Assembly (NCBI GenBank): GCA_963971535.1
Contig: OZ020587.1
Coordinates: forward strand, 162,972,491-163,036,490
Reading direction: 5' to 3'
Length of the DNA: 64,000 nucleotides
Source: Notolepis coatsorum
Taxonomy: Eukaryota > Chordata > Actinopteri > Aulopiformes > Paralepididae
The translations under genes and the position numbers were made by a program. Positions 45,433 through 57,587 of this stretch are shown in pieces (the first letter of the stretch is position 1; the number at the start of each line of letters is the position of its first letter). The notes under the pieces were generated by a model that did not search any database, had not been told where the DNA came from, and saw only the letters and a program-made list of their open reading frames with translations.

Positions 45433-46731
45433 ATGTCTGAGGAGATGGCGGCGGTGTTGGAGACGCTAAAGAAGCAGTGTCAGACTCAGGCGGCACTGCT
45501 AAAGCAGCAAGCCGCAGCGATGAAGGAGTTGACTGACCAGGCCCTCCACACTCAGGCGGCCCTACAGGAGCTACGAGAAGGCTGAGACGCCGCCACCGAG
45601 ATACTGCAGGAGGAGTGTCGGGCGAAGACGACACTACTGGTGCAGCAAGCCGAAGCGATGAAGGAGATGACCGAACGGGCACTCCAAGAGAAGCGCTACA
45701 CCCAGGCGGCCCTAAAAGAGCAACGAGACGGCCAGGACGGCGCCGCCGAGGTAAAGGAGGAGGAGGCCGAAACCATGGAGGACTTGACCGCGCAGGTGAA
45801 GGCCCTGACGAACAGAACACACACGCACGCCGGCCTCCTGGACCGACAGGCGCTGGCCCTGTAAAAGACCCAAGCCACTCTCGACCGAGACGGCCGCGAA
45901 TCCCGCACCGGCCCCTCCACCGTGTACGTCCAACGGGACCGAAAGTGCAGCGAGTTCGGAGGGGGAAAAGAGAGAGGAGAGCCGCTGGTGGAAGACTGGA
46001 TCCGAGACATGAAAGTGCATTTTCGGAGCAGCAGAGTGCCCGGTGACGAACAGGCGGAGTTCGTACAACAGCACCTAAAAGGCGAGGCTAAAAGGACAGT
46101 GCGCTTCGTGCTAGAAGGGACCGCCCCAGAGCCGGACGCCGTGTTCCGGGTGCTGCAGGAGACATACGGAGACAAGACCTCGGTCAGTGCCCGCCTGAAA
46201 GAGTTCCTCGACCGCCGACAAAGAGATGGCGAGACCGTGAGGGAGTTTGCTTATGATCTACAAGAGCAGATGCGTCGCATACAGGGCCGAGAACCCCAAC
46301 GAGTCGCGGATCCTGCCGCCCGGCTGCAGGAGCAGTTCGTGATGGGCCTGAAGGATGGGATGCTGCGACGGGAGATGAGGAAGTCCATAAAAGAGAATGG
46401 GGAGCGGACGTTTCTCGAATTGATGATGGTGGCGATAGACTGGTCTGAAGAGGAGATGGTCCTGCCCCCCACTAGGGGTGGCACCCAGGCCCTGGTCCAC
46501 GCCGCAGCCGCAGAGGGACGAGAGGCCCCGATGAGCGGAGACGCAATACAGGAAGCTTTTAAGCAGCTCTTCGCAGGGCAAGAGCGGCTGGGCGCATCTC
46601 AGGAGCGACTCGTACAGGCCGTCCAACAGACGCGGGACGCGACCCAGAGAGGCGGCCCGGACGGCGACACAGAGACGACGCGCCCGCCGCTAAGCGGGAA
46701 CCGCCCGACCGGGACGAAGAGGGTAGGTTGA
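45433..46731 (+). pseudogene. gag: Gypsy 2 Gag, with two in-frame stops
   Basis: Starts at the ATG at 45433, 69 bases after the 5' LTR. The N-terminal part is a Glu/Gln/Ala-rich coiled coil with repeated QAALLKQQAAAMKEL-type units. In-frame stops occur at 45583-45585 (TGA) and 45862-45864 (TAA). The remaining frame from 45922 carries the capsid region (EDWIRDMKVHF, then the RRQRDGETVREFAYDLQEQM stretch typical of Gypsy Gag). It ends at 46729-46731 immediately before the zinc knuckle, which is in another frame. A ribosomal frameshift is the usual arrangement here, but a mutation is equally possible. Confidence 0.85.
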
Positions 46732-47987
46732 TTTGCTATGCCTGCAATCAGCCGGGCCACATCAGCAGGGATTGCCCCCGCCACGCCAGCGAGCTCCACC
46801 CAGCCTCGGCTCCCACCCCCGAAGTTCCGGGCTCGTCAGGGTACCGACCCGGACCCCGAAAGGCAGTCAACGGCGTCGTAACCGGAGTCGCCGACTCGGC
46901 CGCAGGGGACACTGGGACGCAAGACATGCAAGGGGAATGCCTCACCTTAGACGTCCAGATCGACGGGGTCGAGACCCGCTGCCTTTTCGACACCGGCGCC
47001 GAAGTCACCACCATGACCGAAAGCCACTTCCGCAGACACTTCCCGCGGTCGAGGTTGACCCCCTCCAACTGGATCACTCTCTTCGCCGCCAACGGGTTGG
47101 AGATCCCAGTGGTGGGGTGTCTCTACGCAGAAGTGAAGTGCCTAGATATGACATTTCCGGGGAAATGCATATTCATACTAAAAGACGATTCAGGCCGAGA
47201 AGCCACAGGAGACGCCATCCCGGGACTTCTGGGCATGAACGTGCTCGGCGGGGTAGATGGCCTGTTCAAGGGGATCAAGGGGATGCAGCCGGCGAGCCGA
47301 AGACGTGTCGACGCTGGGAGCGTCGCCATCCGCCGTGTGGTCGCCGCCATGGCCCAAGAAGCCCGAGAGTGCATCGCCCCGGGAAGGATGGGGTACGTCA
47401 AAGTGGCCGGCAGGGAGCCAGTGGTCATTCCCCCGCACAGCGAAGTGGTCGTCTCAGGCCGTTGTGAGACGACAGCGGGGATGCGGCGCCCCGTGATGAT
47501 AGAGCATGCGCCGAGTGCCAACCTGCCTCCCGGACTATTGGTGGCGAACGTGGTGGCATACGCCCGACAGGGGAGAGTGCCTGTGCGAGTGTTGAACCCG
47601 ACCAACGTCGAGATGGTACTCCGACCCCGGGCCAGGCTGGCGGAGATCCACTGCCCCCGTCAGGTACGGCCTAAGGAGAGAGTGACCGTGGAGGAAGTAG
47701 ACGGAGGTGTCCGAGTGACGGCGATTGAGACTCGGGACCGCCCGCCAGAGGCGGAGCCGGACGGGAAGACCCACGGGCTCGCCGTGGCCGTACAGGCGAA
47801 CCTGCAAGATCTCACACCGGCCCAAGTGAGTCGGCTGAATCAAGTGTTGGAGAAACACAAGGCGGTGTTCTCCGTTGACGACGGAGACTATGGTTACACA
47901 ACCACGGTCACACACTACGTCCCCACTGGTGACGCACACCCGGTCAAGCAACGGCACCGCCGAATACCGCCCCACGGTAAGAAGTAA
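46728..47987 (+). pseudogene. Gypsy 2 nucleocapsid-protease region
   Basis: Begins with the zinc knuckle CYACNQPGHISRDC (CX2CX4HX4C). CLFDTGAEVTTM follows about 85 residues in, carrying the DTG of a retroviral-type aspartic protease. A long connector then leads towards RT with DLTPAQVSRLNQVLEKHKAV and a V-K-Q-R-H-R-R stretch. The frame stops at 47985-47987, just before the RT fingers, because of a frameshift. Confidence 0.88.
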
Positions 47988-48080
47988 AGAGACACGTACA
48001 AGACCTGGTGGAGCTGGGTGTCCTGGTAGAGAGCTGCAGTCCGTGGGCGTCACCAGCCGTGATCGTCATAAAGAAAGTCT

Positions 48081-50362
48081 GTGCGGTTCTGCTGCGACTA
48101 CCGCCGCCTAAATAACGTGACGCCCCGAGATGCGTACCCCCTACCTCGCATCGAGGAGTCCCTAGACGCCTTGGGGCAGGCCAAGATCTTCTCCTCGCTC
48201 GATCTCACCGCCGGCTACTTCCAGGTGGCGGTGAAAGAAGAAGACCAAGAGAAGACGGCAGTCACGACGCCCTTCGGCCTCTACCAGTGGACCCGTATGC
48301 CCTTTGGGCTGTGTAACGCACCAGCGACATTCCAGCGGTTGATGAGCGCCGTGCTGGGAAACCTGGCCTTTGATGTCCTACTCGTCTATTTAGACAACGT
48401 CTTGGTGTTCGCCAGGGACTTTGAGAGCCACTGTCAGAAGTTGGACCTGGTGTTTGGACGGCTTCGGGAGCATGGGCTCAAACTCAAGCCCCGGAAGTGC
48501 TTCCTTCTTAAAACCGAAGTCAAGTTCCTGGGACACGTCGTCTCCGCGGCCGGCATACAGGTCGACACCGACAAAGTGAAGGCGTTGGAGGACTGGCCGG
48601 CGCCACGCTCAGCGAAGGAAGTGAGGCAGGTGATCGGATTCCTGTCCTACTATCGGCGGTTCGTGCCCCGCTTCGCCCAGGTGGCCCAGCCACTGCACGC
48701 CCTGATGGGGAAAGAAAAAAAGGGGTTCGCCAAAGGCCGGCCCGAGGCCTTCAAGTGGACTCCGCAGTGTCAGACGGCCTTCGATCATCTGCGGCAGTGC
48801 CTCTTGACACCCCCGGTGCTGGCCTACCCCGACCTCCAGCTCCCCTTCATAGTGACCACCGACGGGAGTTACTTGGGACTGGGAGCAGTACTAAGTCAGG
48901 AACAGGAGGGCGTGGAGCAAGTCATCGCCTTTGCGAGCCGAGGCCTGCGTGGGTCCGAAAGGAATGACCAAAATTATAGTGCGTTCAAGCTGGAACTCCT
49001 CGCCCTGAAGTGGGCGGTCACTGAGAAGTTCAGAGACATCTTGATGTACGCCCAGTTCACCGTGATCACCGACCACAACCCGCTGAGACACCTCGGCACG
49101 GCCAACCTGGGAGCAGTGGAGCAGCGGTGGAACGCTCAGCTTGCGGAGTACGACTTCGTGGTGTACTACAAACCTGGTCGACTCAACCAGAACGCAGCCG
49201 CTCTGTCTCGCATGCCGATGCGATCAGAACCTGAAGTGGAAGACACTGAGAAGGACTTCCTAATGATAGCCGCGGCCGGCACCCACACCCGTCAGGGTCT
49301 CCAGGAACGGGCCGCTCCATTGTCCGTCTCCGCCCCAGTCGCCCGCGAGGGCTACGTCATGGTCTCAGCGGAGGAAGTACGGGCCAAGTTGTGCCCTGGG
49401 AGACCGACAGAGACGCGGGAGGTCTCGAGTGTCGGCGCACAACGGATAGCGGCACAGAAGGGGAACAGCGGATATGACTGGGCGGAAATGCGGCAGCTCC
49501 AGGCAGACGACCCCGAGTTGGGTCCGGTGTGGCGGGCGGTGACACAGGGGGCCCCCCCCACTAAAGTACAGCTGAAGGAAGGAGACCCGAAACTCCGCAA
49601 GTTATACGGGCAGTGGGAGCGGTTCCGTCTGCACCAACAAGTACTGTTTCGGCGCGTCAGCGATCCCCGCGACGGGGAGGAGGTTTTCCAGCTGGTGGTG
49701 CCCACCGCCCTGCGACAGCGGATCTACGAGACCCAGCACGAAGATGCGGGACACTACGGGGGACGGGGGACGGTGGACCTGATGAGGCGAGGTTATTACT
49801 GGATCGGAATGGCAGAAGAGGTGAAGAACTGGGTGCAGCAATGCAAGCGATGTGCATTAGCCCGTGATGTGTTCCCTAAAGCCCAGGCCCAGATGACCTG
49901 CACTAACGTGACGGCACCCATGGAGGTCCTGGCCATGGACTTCACCATATTGGAGAGGTCGGCGGGTGGCTACGAGAACGTACTGGTGCTGACCGATATG
50001 TTCACCAGATTCACTATTGCCGTACCGACCAAAGACCAGACTGCGAAGACCACTGCCGCTGCCATCATCAAGTACTGGTTCGTGTACTACGGTTGCCCTG
50101 CCCGACTCCATGCCGATCAAGGGCGAAATTTCGAGTCGAGCGTCATCAAGGAGCTCTGCCGACTGTACGGGATTTCAAAGAGCCGGACCACGCCTTACCA
50201 TCCCCAGGGGAATGGACAATGCGAGAGGTTCAATCGGACAATGCACGACATGCTGCGCAGTCTGCCCGCGGAGAAGAAGCAGGACTGGAAGGAGGACCTA
50301 CCCGAGTTGGTACTTACGTACAACTGCCACGTGCACTCCTCCATGGGATACTCCCCCTTCTA
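48081..50362 (+). pseudogene. pol: Gypsy 2 RT-RNaseH-integrase, catalytic box altered
   Basis: The frame opens inside the RT fingers ([19 protein letters not shown]). Upstream, bases around 47985-48080 contain a frameshift and a small loss. The polymerase box reads YLDN (48387-48398) instead of YLDD, removing one catalytic aspartate. RNaseH has TDGS in place of the usual TDAS, and the later ADALSR motif reads AAALSR. Integrase keeps HX4H (HEDAGH), CX2C (CKRC) and the D, D, E residues ([23 protein letters not shown]). The frame is cut after SSMGYSPF by a LINE. The natural continuation is at 53645. Confidence 0.92.
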
Positions 50363-50446
50363 GGAGGACATCAGGACCGGATCTCGCCCCCAGGGACAAA
50401 GGACCCAGACGGCGAGGAAAGAGAGCTGGAGTCCGTAACAGGCTGA

Positions 50447-51711
50447 GAACCAGGCGGCACAGGACACCACTACCCAGTATATTGCTAGCCAATGTACAAT
50501 CAATAGACAATAAACTAGACGACATCCGAGCAAGGATTCAATTCCAGAGAGACGTTAGGGACTGTAACGTTCTCTGCTTCATCGAGACGTGGCTGGCGCC
50601 AGAAGTCCCAGACCACGCCATTCAACCGGCCGATCACTTCTTCATTCACCGCAAGGATAGAACAGCAGAATCCGGCAAACAGCGTGGAGGTGGAATAGCC
50701 TTCATGTTGAACAACAATTGGAGCGATCCAGGCAACGTGAAGGAACTATCGAGCCACTGCTGCCCAGACCTGGAATATATAACCATCAAGTGTCGTCCTT
50801 TCTTCCTCCCGAGGGAGTTAACGGCGATCATCCTGATCGGAGTGTATATTCCACCGCAAGCCAGGAACAACGTTGCGCTCTCCAGACTCCACGACGAGGT
50901 AAATAGAATACAAGTGGCGAACGTTAACGCCGCCATTTTGGTTCTGGGTGATTTCAATAGCGCCAATCTGAGAAAGGTATTACCTGACTTCTATCAGCAT
51001 GTGACTTGCAACACCAGAGGCGGTAACATCCTAGATCACTGTTACACGCAATTTAAAGGTGGCTACAAGGCTCATTCTGATAGTGGCTTTGGTAAATCAG
51101 ATCACGCGTCAATCTTTCTTTCACCAATGTACAAACAGAGAATCAAAAGTACTCCTGTAGTCTCGCGAGAGGTGCAGAAATGGGATTTGACGTCAGAGGA
51201 GACGCTCCGGTCTGCGTTTCACTGCAAAGACTGGAATGTGTTCCGCGACACAGATAACATTAATGTCTACACGGAAACAGTGCTGAACTATGTTTGTACT
51301 ATGGTGGAAGAAACAATCCCCACTACCAAAATGAGAGTTTACCCAAATCAAAAACCCTGGGTAGACAAATCCGTCCGTGAAGCTCTGAGAGAGCGCACCA
51401 AAGCATACAACGACGGCCTAGTGGCAGGCAACATGAATGACCACAAGGTGGCGCGATACAACGTAAGGAGGACAGTGTCAGAGGCCAAACGGCGCTACAG
51501 GGATAAAATTGAACTCCAGTTTGAACAAGCTGACTCTAGAGCTATGTGGCAGGGGCTCAAAACGATGACAGACTACAAAGGCGCCTCCCTCAAACTGAAC
51601 AGTGACATCTCCTTAGCAAATGACCTCAATACCTTCTATGCGAGGTTTGATGCTGGTAATAACAACACCAGCTCACAAGCCACGGCAAGGGGGGGGGGGG
51701 TCGGCTGCTGA
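50447..51711 (+). pseudogene. Rex1-like LINE endonuclease part
   Basis: The translation includes ANVQSIDNKLDDIRARI, FIETWLAPEVPDH, IGVYIPPQA, LGDFNSANLRK and KSDHASIF, the ordered motifs of an apurinic-type endonuclease. A linker follows with the [18 protein letters not shown] RT entry in another frame. The frame is lost at a 10-base G run (51691-51700), where a single-base slip would rejoin endonuclease and RT. The start codon is not certain: the long upstream frame is Gypsy sequence read out of frame. Confidence 0.85.
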
Positions 51712-53116
51712 TGGAGGCGCAGTGTTCAGGGTAACAGAGCATGAGGTGAGGCGGACCTTTAAAAAAGTGAATATCAGGAAGGCAGCAGGTCCGGACGGCA
51801 TCCCCGGCCGCGTCCTAAAAGTCTGTGCCGACCAACTGGCCCCAGTATTCACTGACATCTTCAACCTGTCCTTAGAACAGGCTGTCATCCCCACCTGCCT
51901 GAAGAAGTCCACTATTATCCCTGTACCCAAAAAATCCAAGCCTGCTTGCCTCAACGACTACCGCCCTGTAGCTCTCACCTCCATAGCCATGAAGTGCTTT
52001 GAGAAGCTAGTAAAGGGCTACATCTGCTCCTCCCTCCCCATCAACATGGACCCCCTGCAATTTGCATACCGCCCCAACAGGTCCACGGAGGACGCCATAG
52101 CCCAGGTGCTGCACACAGCAGCATCACACCTGGACAAGAGGCAGGGGAACTATGTGAGAATGCTATTCATCGACTACAGCTCGGCATTCAATACCATAGT
52201 CCCCTCCATACTCATAGCCAAGCTCAGGGACCTGGGCTTGAACTATGACCTCTGCCAGTGGGTCTTGGACTTCCTGACTGGCAGACCCCAGGTGGTGAGA
52301 GCAGGCAACTGCACCTCCTCATCCATCACCCTCAACATAGGGGCCCCCCAGGGCTGTGTTCTGAGTCCCCTCCTCTACTCCCTGTACACACACGACTGTG
52401 TGGCTCAGCGGAGTAGCAATACAATCATCAAATTTGCTGACGACACAGTGGTGGTGGGCCTGATCTCTGCCAACGACAAGAGGGCCTACCTGGAAGAGGT
52501 CAAGGTCCTGGCGGGATGGTGCCAGGAAAACAGCCTCTCCCTGAACGTCAGCAAAACAAAGGAGATGATTGTGGACTTCAGGAGGTCGGGGGTCAAGGAC
52601 TACAGCCCCCTCAGCATCGACGGGGCACCGGTTGAGAGAGTCAACAGCTTTAAGTACCTCGGAGCCTATATATCCGAGGACTTGACATGGACCACACACA
52701 TTGACAGTGTTGTGAAGAAGGCACGACAACGCCTCTACTTCCTCAGGCGCCTAAGGAAGTTCCAAGTCAGTCAGAAGATCCTTAAGAACTTCTACTCATG
52801 TACAATAGAGAGCATCTTGACCGGCAACATCACCTCCTGGTTTGGGAATAGCACTGCACAAGACCGAAGCAGACTACAAAGAGTGACACGTTAAGCCGAA
52901 CGCACAATTGGAGGGGGGCTCCCCACCCTCCAGAACATTTACAACAAGCGTTGCAAGGGCAAGGCTAAGAGAATCATTAAAGACTCCAGTCACCCGAACA
53001 ACTGCCTCTTTGAACTGCTGCGGTCAGGCAAGCGATACCGGAGTCTCAAGGCGAGCACAGAAAGACTCAGAAGAAGCTTCTATCCCCAGGCCATCAGGCT
53101 GCTAAACGAACAATGA
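51701..53116 (+). pseudogene. Rex1-like LINE reverse transcriptase, one stop
   Basis: RT blocks in order: [73 protein letters not shown] and the catalytic FADD (52432-52443). C-terminal blocks [15 protein letters not shown] and [16 protein letters not shown] follow. One in-frame TAA at 52892-52894 interrupts the frame, which then continues with AERTIGGGLPTLQN to SFYPQAIRLLNEQ and a TGA at 53114-53116. It is the same family as 33176-34121. Confidence 0.9.
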
Positions 53117-53644
53117 ATGAACACTACACAACAACAACCACCATAGATCCTCCCCCACACAACAACAACCACCAAACGCACATAGCACACACATCCACAC
53201 GCACACACTCACTTTAAACAAACACACTGTAGCACCCACTCCACACACTTTATAGCACACACCCACTTTAAACAAACACACTGTAGCACCCACTCCCCAC
53301 ACTTTATATTTATTGATGAAGGATTGCACTACAACTCGTACACCTTACTGTAAATTGTACCTAAATTGTACCTCATCCCATTTCTGCCTTGCACTATATA
53401 GTACTGTACATTAGTACACTGCATAGTATTGTATATTATATGGTAACTCAGAACATTGTACATATGTCTATACCGAACACTGTGACCTCATTTTCTTCTT
53501 CTAAACTACATGCTATACTATGTTATTTGATACTATCTTGTCTAGCACAGTCTCTGGAGCGTAACAGTAAGAAGCATTTTGTATGAAAGTATTCTGTACT
53601 TCTGTATGACAACTATTAAAGAAACTTGAAACTTGAAACTTCTA

Positions 53645-54544
53645 CCTGCTCTTTGGGAGGGACGCTGGTAGAAGAGCAGGTAGACGGAGGGACGCTTCGG
53701 CAGAGACGTCATCGAGGAGGGGGCGGCGGACCTAGACGAGTGGGTGCAGAGTCACCATGAGCGACTAAAGGCCGCTGCGGAGGCCGCTGAGGCCACGGCG
53801 AAGCAGGCGTCCCATCGACGCAAGATAATTTACGACAGGAAGAGCAGAGGTGCACTCCTGCGGGCCGGAGACCGGGTCCTGATACGCGACCACCGAATCC
53901 GGGGCCGTAATAAGATACAGGACAAGTGGGAGCCTACACCGTATGTGGTGGTTAGGCAGAGCCACGAAGGGACGCCCGTGTTCACGGTCAGGCCCGAAGC
54001 AGGGGGTCCAGAAAGGACCGTGCATCGAGACCAGCTCAAGACCTGTCCCTTCCCGGCTTCTGACCCGGAAGTGCGGGGGAGGGTCCCTCGACAGATCCCG
54101 GTGGCACCGCGGAGCTCGTCCGAATCAGACATCGGAGGTGCTTTCGGGCACCGGCGGGAACCGCATCCTAGGGCGTGTAACCACCCCGGGCCCCTGCGGG
54201 ACGCCCCTGAGGAGGCCGCGAGCGCCGAGTCAGAGGTGGAGTCGACCCCCTCAGGAGAGGAGGGGGAAGGCGGCAGAGACGGAGTCGAAGAGGAAGTCGT
54301 GGGCGGTCCACCGATGGCCCCGGAGGGCGCGGCTGTGGTCCATGACCCGCCGACGGACACTGAAGAATCTGACACGGAGTCGGAGGTGGGAGAGGTGGAA
54401 CCCCCCAGAGTGGAGCCCGCTCGGCCCCAGAGGAGCACCAGAGGTCGGCTACCCGCTCGGTATTTCCAGGACTACGTGCTCAAGAGTGTGTTTGTTGAAC
54501 AGTGTGTCCAACTCATGAAGGAGTGTGTGAAACTGTTAGCATAG
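53645..54544 (+). pseudogene. Gypsy 2 integrase C-terminus
   Basis: Resumes YLLFG after the LINE. A frameshift lies between 53660 and 53705, after which [19 protein letters not shown] reads on. The GPY/F-like module follows ([20 protein letters not shown] then WEPTPYVVV). A long acidic, Pro-rich tail ends at 54542-54544. Confidence 0.88.
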
Positions 54545-54648
54545 TGTGTGCTTGTCGATCTATGTGTGAAACTGTTGGTCTCAGGACCGTTTTCATGCAT
54601 GCGTTGGTTGGTGTTTTGTTGTTAACTTGCAGAGGACTTAGCAAGTTC

Positions 54649-54662
54649 AAAGTGGGGGGAAA
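54649..54662 (+). promoter_or_regulatory. Polypurine tract of Gypsy 2
   Basis: AAAGTGGGGGGAAA abuts the 3' LTR start (TGTAGCAG). This is the plus-strand primer position of LTR elements. Confidence 0.9.
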
Positions 54663-56473
54663 TGTAGCAGCCTGAAGATATTGCTTATTATTCAGAGCTG
54701 CTGACTTGCCTTTTTGTCTCCCCTTTCTACACCAAGACATTCTAACTAGTTTCATTGATATTCGCACGAACAATGACACAAGCGTCCCCTTCTGAAGAGC
54801 ACTGGAATATGGATTATAAACGACATTACTGGATCATATTCTACAATGCTTTTCCCTGTGGAGCTAGTAGGCGACCAGCAGGGGCGGTAGCAGGCAGAGA
54901 GTGTCGGGGAGAGTTGGGAGGAGATATATGGAGGAGAGAGACGGAAGACGCTCTCTTCGGCAGTGAACTTGAACACGAACAGTCGCAACGGACGGGGGCT
55001 CTGGAGAGCCCTGTTGCAGAAGTTATGCCAGAGGGCCCCATGGGATAGCAACGGGTGATAGGAAGTAATTGCTAGTGGACACGATATCCTAGCAGTACCA
55101 GCGATAGTGTGTGAACAATTAGTGCAGAGCCAGGCACTAACAATCGGGTTATAATAGTTACTGTGTGCGGTATAAGTAACGTGCGGCTAACAACGTATCA
55201 AAGTCCTTAACAATCCAGTTATAGTAGTTACTGTGTGCGGTATAGTGTGCGAGCCCCAAGACGAGCGTGGGCCAACAACCGGTCTGCTCCGGCTGCCTTC
55301 AATCATATCTGCACTCGGCTGCCTGCAATCAGTCTGCTCCGGCTGCCTTCAATCAGATCTGCACCCGGCTGCCTGCAGCCCACGGGAGTTCGTCCCGTCC
55401 AGCAGGGGTCGTCATCGCTCAGCACACGCTCTCTGCCCAGCTCCGCCTGCTAGCATCCTCACCGAGAGCGTTCGACGCCATCTTGCTTTCCGGACAACAG
55501 TGGCGTGGCGAGGCGGCCATCTTGGAAGAGTACCAATGGGCATTGATGCTCCCGAGTTATTATACAGTATACAGTGTGGTGCAGCCTGCGGGCGAAAGTA
55601 ACGTTACTACTACCATTCCATAGGGGTACCCCAAACAATACATGCCGGCATTAAGATAGGACTTTACTGGTATTTTGTGGGCCCACTCTTTTGCTTTCTG
55701 TTTATTTATTTTGGTTGTGATACCGTGTTGGTGTAATAATATTTTCCCATTCAGTGAACCCTTCTATTCCTCCCCTATGTCCTCCCTTCTTTCCCCATAT
55801 TACGGAGTACTAGAGCAGTATATGTAAACCCTTAGGGAAGGTATTGATACTGTGTCTAGCCCAGACGTGGGCAGCACTTAGTCTGGGTACAACGAGAGCA
55901 CTTGGTGCCTAGGGCGTAATTACATAATTATCAGACTGTAATTATTGTGTAACAATAACCATGGTGCAATAATCACCAGACGTAGCTATTGTGTAACTAG
56001 GCCAATAATATAATAATAATCAGACTGAATGTGAGCACGTGTGTGTGTCTTTTATTGAGCCTATCTTAACCCTTTTGGTGTGGGTAATGTTAACATAATT
56101 AACCCCTTCCTATTCCACCTTTCCCTTTTCATTGTAAGGTTTCTAGGGTCATTGAGGGAGGGTACTGCTTGCGGGGGGAACTCAGGGTATTTATTTACAA
56201 TTCAGTCACTAGGTGTGGGAGGGCTTAAGGAGCAACTGGGGGAAGTGGGAGCGTGTTGGGGAGTACTGCTGACCGCCCTGCTGCAGGGGAGGAAGACCAG
56301 AGTACCAGACCAGGTTGGTAAATCCCAGGCCCCATCCACTCACACTACCAGCCTCCAGTCGACGCTCCAGGCCCAAAGACGAGGGTGCAGTCAGACGGAG
56401 CTCTACTGTGTCCAGCTACCTTGTGACTGCCAGCAACCGTTCCCACGAAGCAGGGATAATCCACCCTGCTACA
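54663..56473 (+). repeat. Gypsy 2, 3' LTR
   Basis: 1,811-bp LTR directly after the polypurine tract. It carries the same internal duplication (about 55293 and 55343). Confidence 0.93.
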
Positions 56474-57000
56474 ATTTGAAACAATATAAATGTAGTTTAC
56501 GAGATATATACCTAATACTTGCTATCTAATACAATACATACATTTGCTCTTGCTCGCTCTCCCCCCCCCCCCCCCCCGGACCCCCACTTGGATAATCCAT
56601 CCATTATCATTTGTTTCTAACCAGGCACTACAATTCATATGCTAGCCTTTATTCTCTCCACCACTTCTAACCAGATTGCAATGTTGGTTTCACTGACACC
56701 TAAATTCTTGCTGTAGATATCTCTAGATAAATCACATCGAGATAGGTAAGAACCCATACCTTCCGGCACATTTTATCCGGTTGAATCCATCGTGATGCTA
56801 TCAGCTTTTTAGCCGCTGTGAGACCGGATAAAACTAGTCTCTTTAGCTGTATAGGGACTGCAAACTGAAAAACATCATTCAACAGCAATACAGAGGGGTG
56901 TACAGGTATGTTCAGAAATAAGAATTCTGATAATTGCTGGGTCACTTCTTCCCAGAATATCTTAACCGGTGGGCAATCCCAATACATGTGCATAAATGTA
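56474..57000 (-). mobile_element. L1 LINE 3' end fragment
   Basis: The minus-strand frame 56993-56700 encodes the L1 ORF2 C-terminus: HMYWDCPPVKIFWEEVTQQL, IPVHPSVLLLNDVFQFA and AAKKLIASRWIQPDKM, ending ISTARI. The 3' UTR (56474-56690) is homologous to 31370-31500 and includes an 18-base C run near 56560. It forms the right flank of Gypsy 2. Confidence 0.85.
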
Positions 57001-57169
57001 CCCTCAACACAACAAACTGCTTATTAGCGGAAGTGGGCTAAAATATATCTGAACATGTAAAAAATATATAAAAATGTTTGTATTTTCTCCAAGTGAAGAA
57101 AAACACATTAGTTTTTTGTTGCATCTTTGTTCAAGTTACGGACTTCTTCAATCTTCTTGTCCTGTTAGG
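57001..57169. other. No feature recognised
   Basis: AT-rich sequence between the L1 fragment and tandem repeats. Confidence 0.4.
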
Positions 57170-57425
57170 AAACACATAAAAAAGTAGTTATTGTATCTGA
57201 CTCATTTCAACAAATAATAAAGTAGTTATTGTTTTCATTCATTTCAACACATATAATAAAGTAGTTATTATATTCACTCATTTCAACACATAATAAAGTG
57301 TTTATTGTATCTGACTCATTTCAACAAATAATAAAGTAGTTACTGTTTTCATTCATTTCAACACATATAATAAAGTAGTTATTATATTCACTCATTTCAA
57401 CACATAATAAAGTAGTTATTGTATT
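57170..57425. repeat. Degenerate tandem repeat, about 40 bp
   Basis: Units of AATAAAGTAGTTATTGTAT plus a CATTTCAACAAAT/CACAT spacer, in a higher-order pair of about 120 bp. Related to the array at 57588-58256. Confidence 0.85.
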
Positions 57426-57475
57426 TTGAATTGTCTGATTGTAAATGTTCTAAAACTGGGTAATTCACATGCAGG

Positions 57476-57580
57476 GGGAGGCAGAGAGAGAGAGAGCAGA
57501 GAGAGAGAAGGAGGCAGAGAGAGGCAGAAAGAAAGAGGGACAGAGAGAGAGAGACAGAGCGAGAGGTAGAGAGAGGCAGG
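57476..57580. repeat. GA-rich low-complexity tract
   Basis: Irregular AGAGAG, GGCAGAGAG and GACAGAG words; no coding signal. Confidence 0.85.
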
Positions 57581-57587
57581 AGAGGCC

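Larger units (their letters stand above)
50363..53638 (+). mobile_element. Rex1-like (jockey-superfamily) LINE in Gypsy 2
   Basis: A 3.28-kb plus-strand non-LTR element flanked by the 6-bp direct repeat CTTCTA (50357-50362 and 53639-53644). Skipping insert and one repeat copy rejoins the integrase codons GYSPF and YLLFG. It has an endonuclease frame, an RT frame, a 3' UTR with a duplicated CACTTTAAACAAACACACTG segment (about 53211 and 53264), and an AAACTTG repeat tail (53619-53638). Confidence 0.92.
43559..56473 (+). mobile_element. Ty3/Gypsy LTR retrotransposon 2 (degenerate)
   Basis: Plus-strand element: 5' LTR (43559-45364), gag, zinc knuckle and protease, RT-RNaseH-integrase, a nested Rex1-like LINE (50363-53638), the integrase C-terminus, polypurine tract and 3' LTR (54663-56473). 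LTR ends are TGTAGCAG...CCTGCTACA. No matching target duplication is visible (left flank ends GTTGA, right flank begins ATTTG), so one end may have been rearranged. No convincing primer-binding site follows the 5' LTR; the first bases are TTTGCCATCACGAACAGG. Coding frames carry several disabling changes. Confidence 0.93.

Noticed and set aside
46733..47467. 244-codon Arg/His-rich protein
   Set aside because: Shadow frame of the Gypsy 2 protease region in GC-rich sequence; the true frame carries zinc knuckle and DTG.
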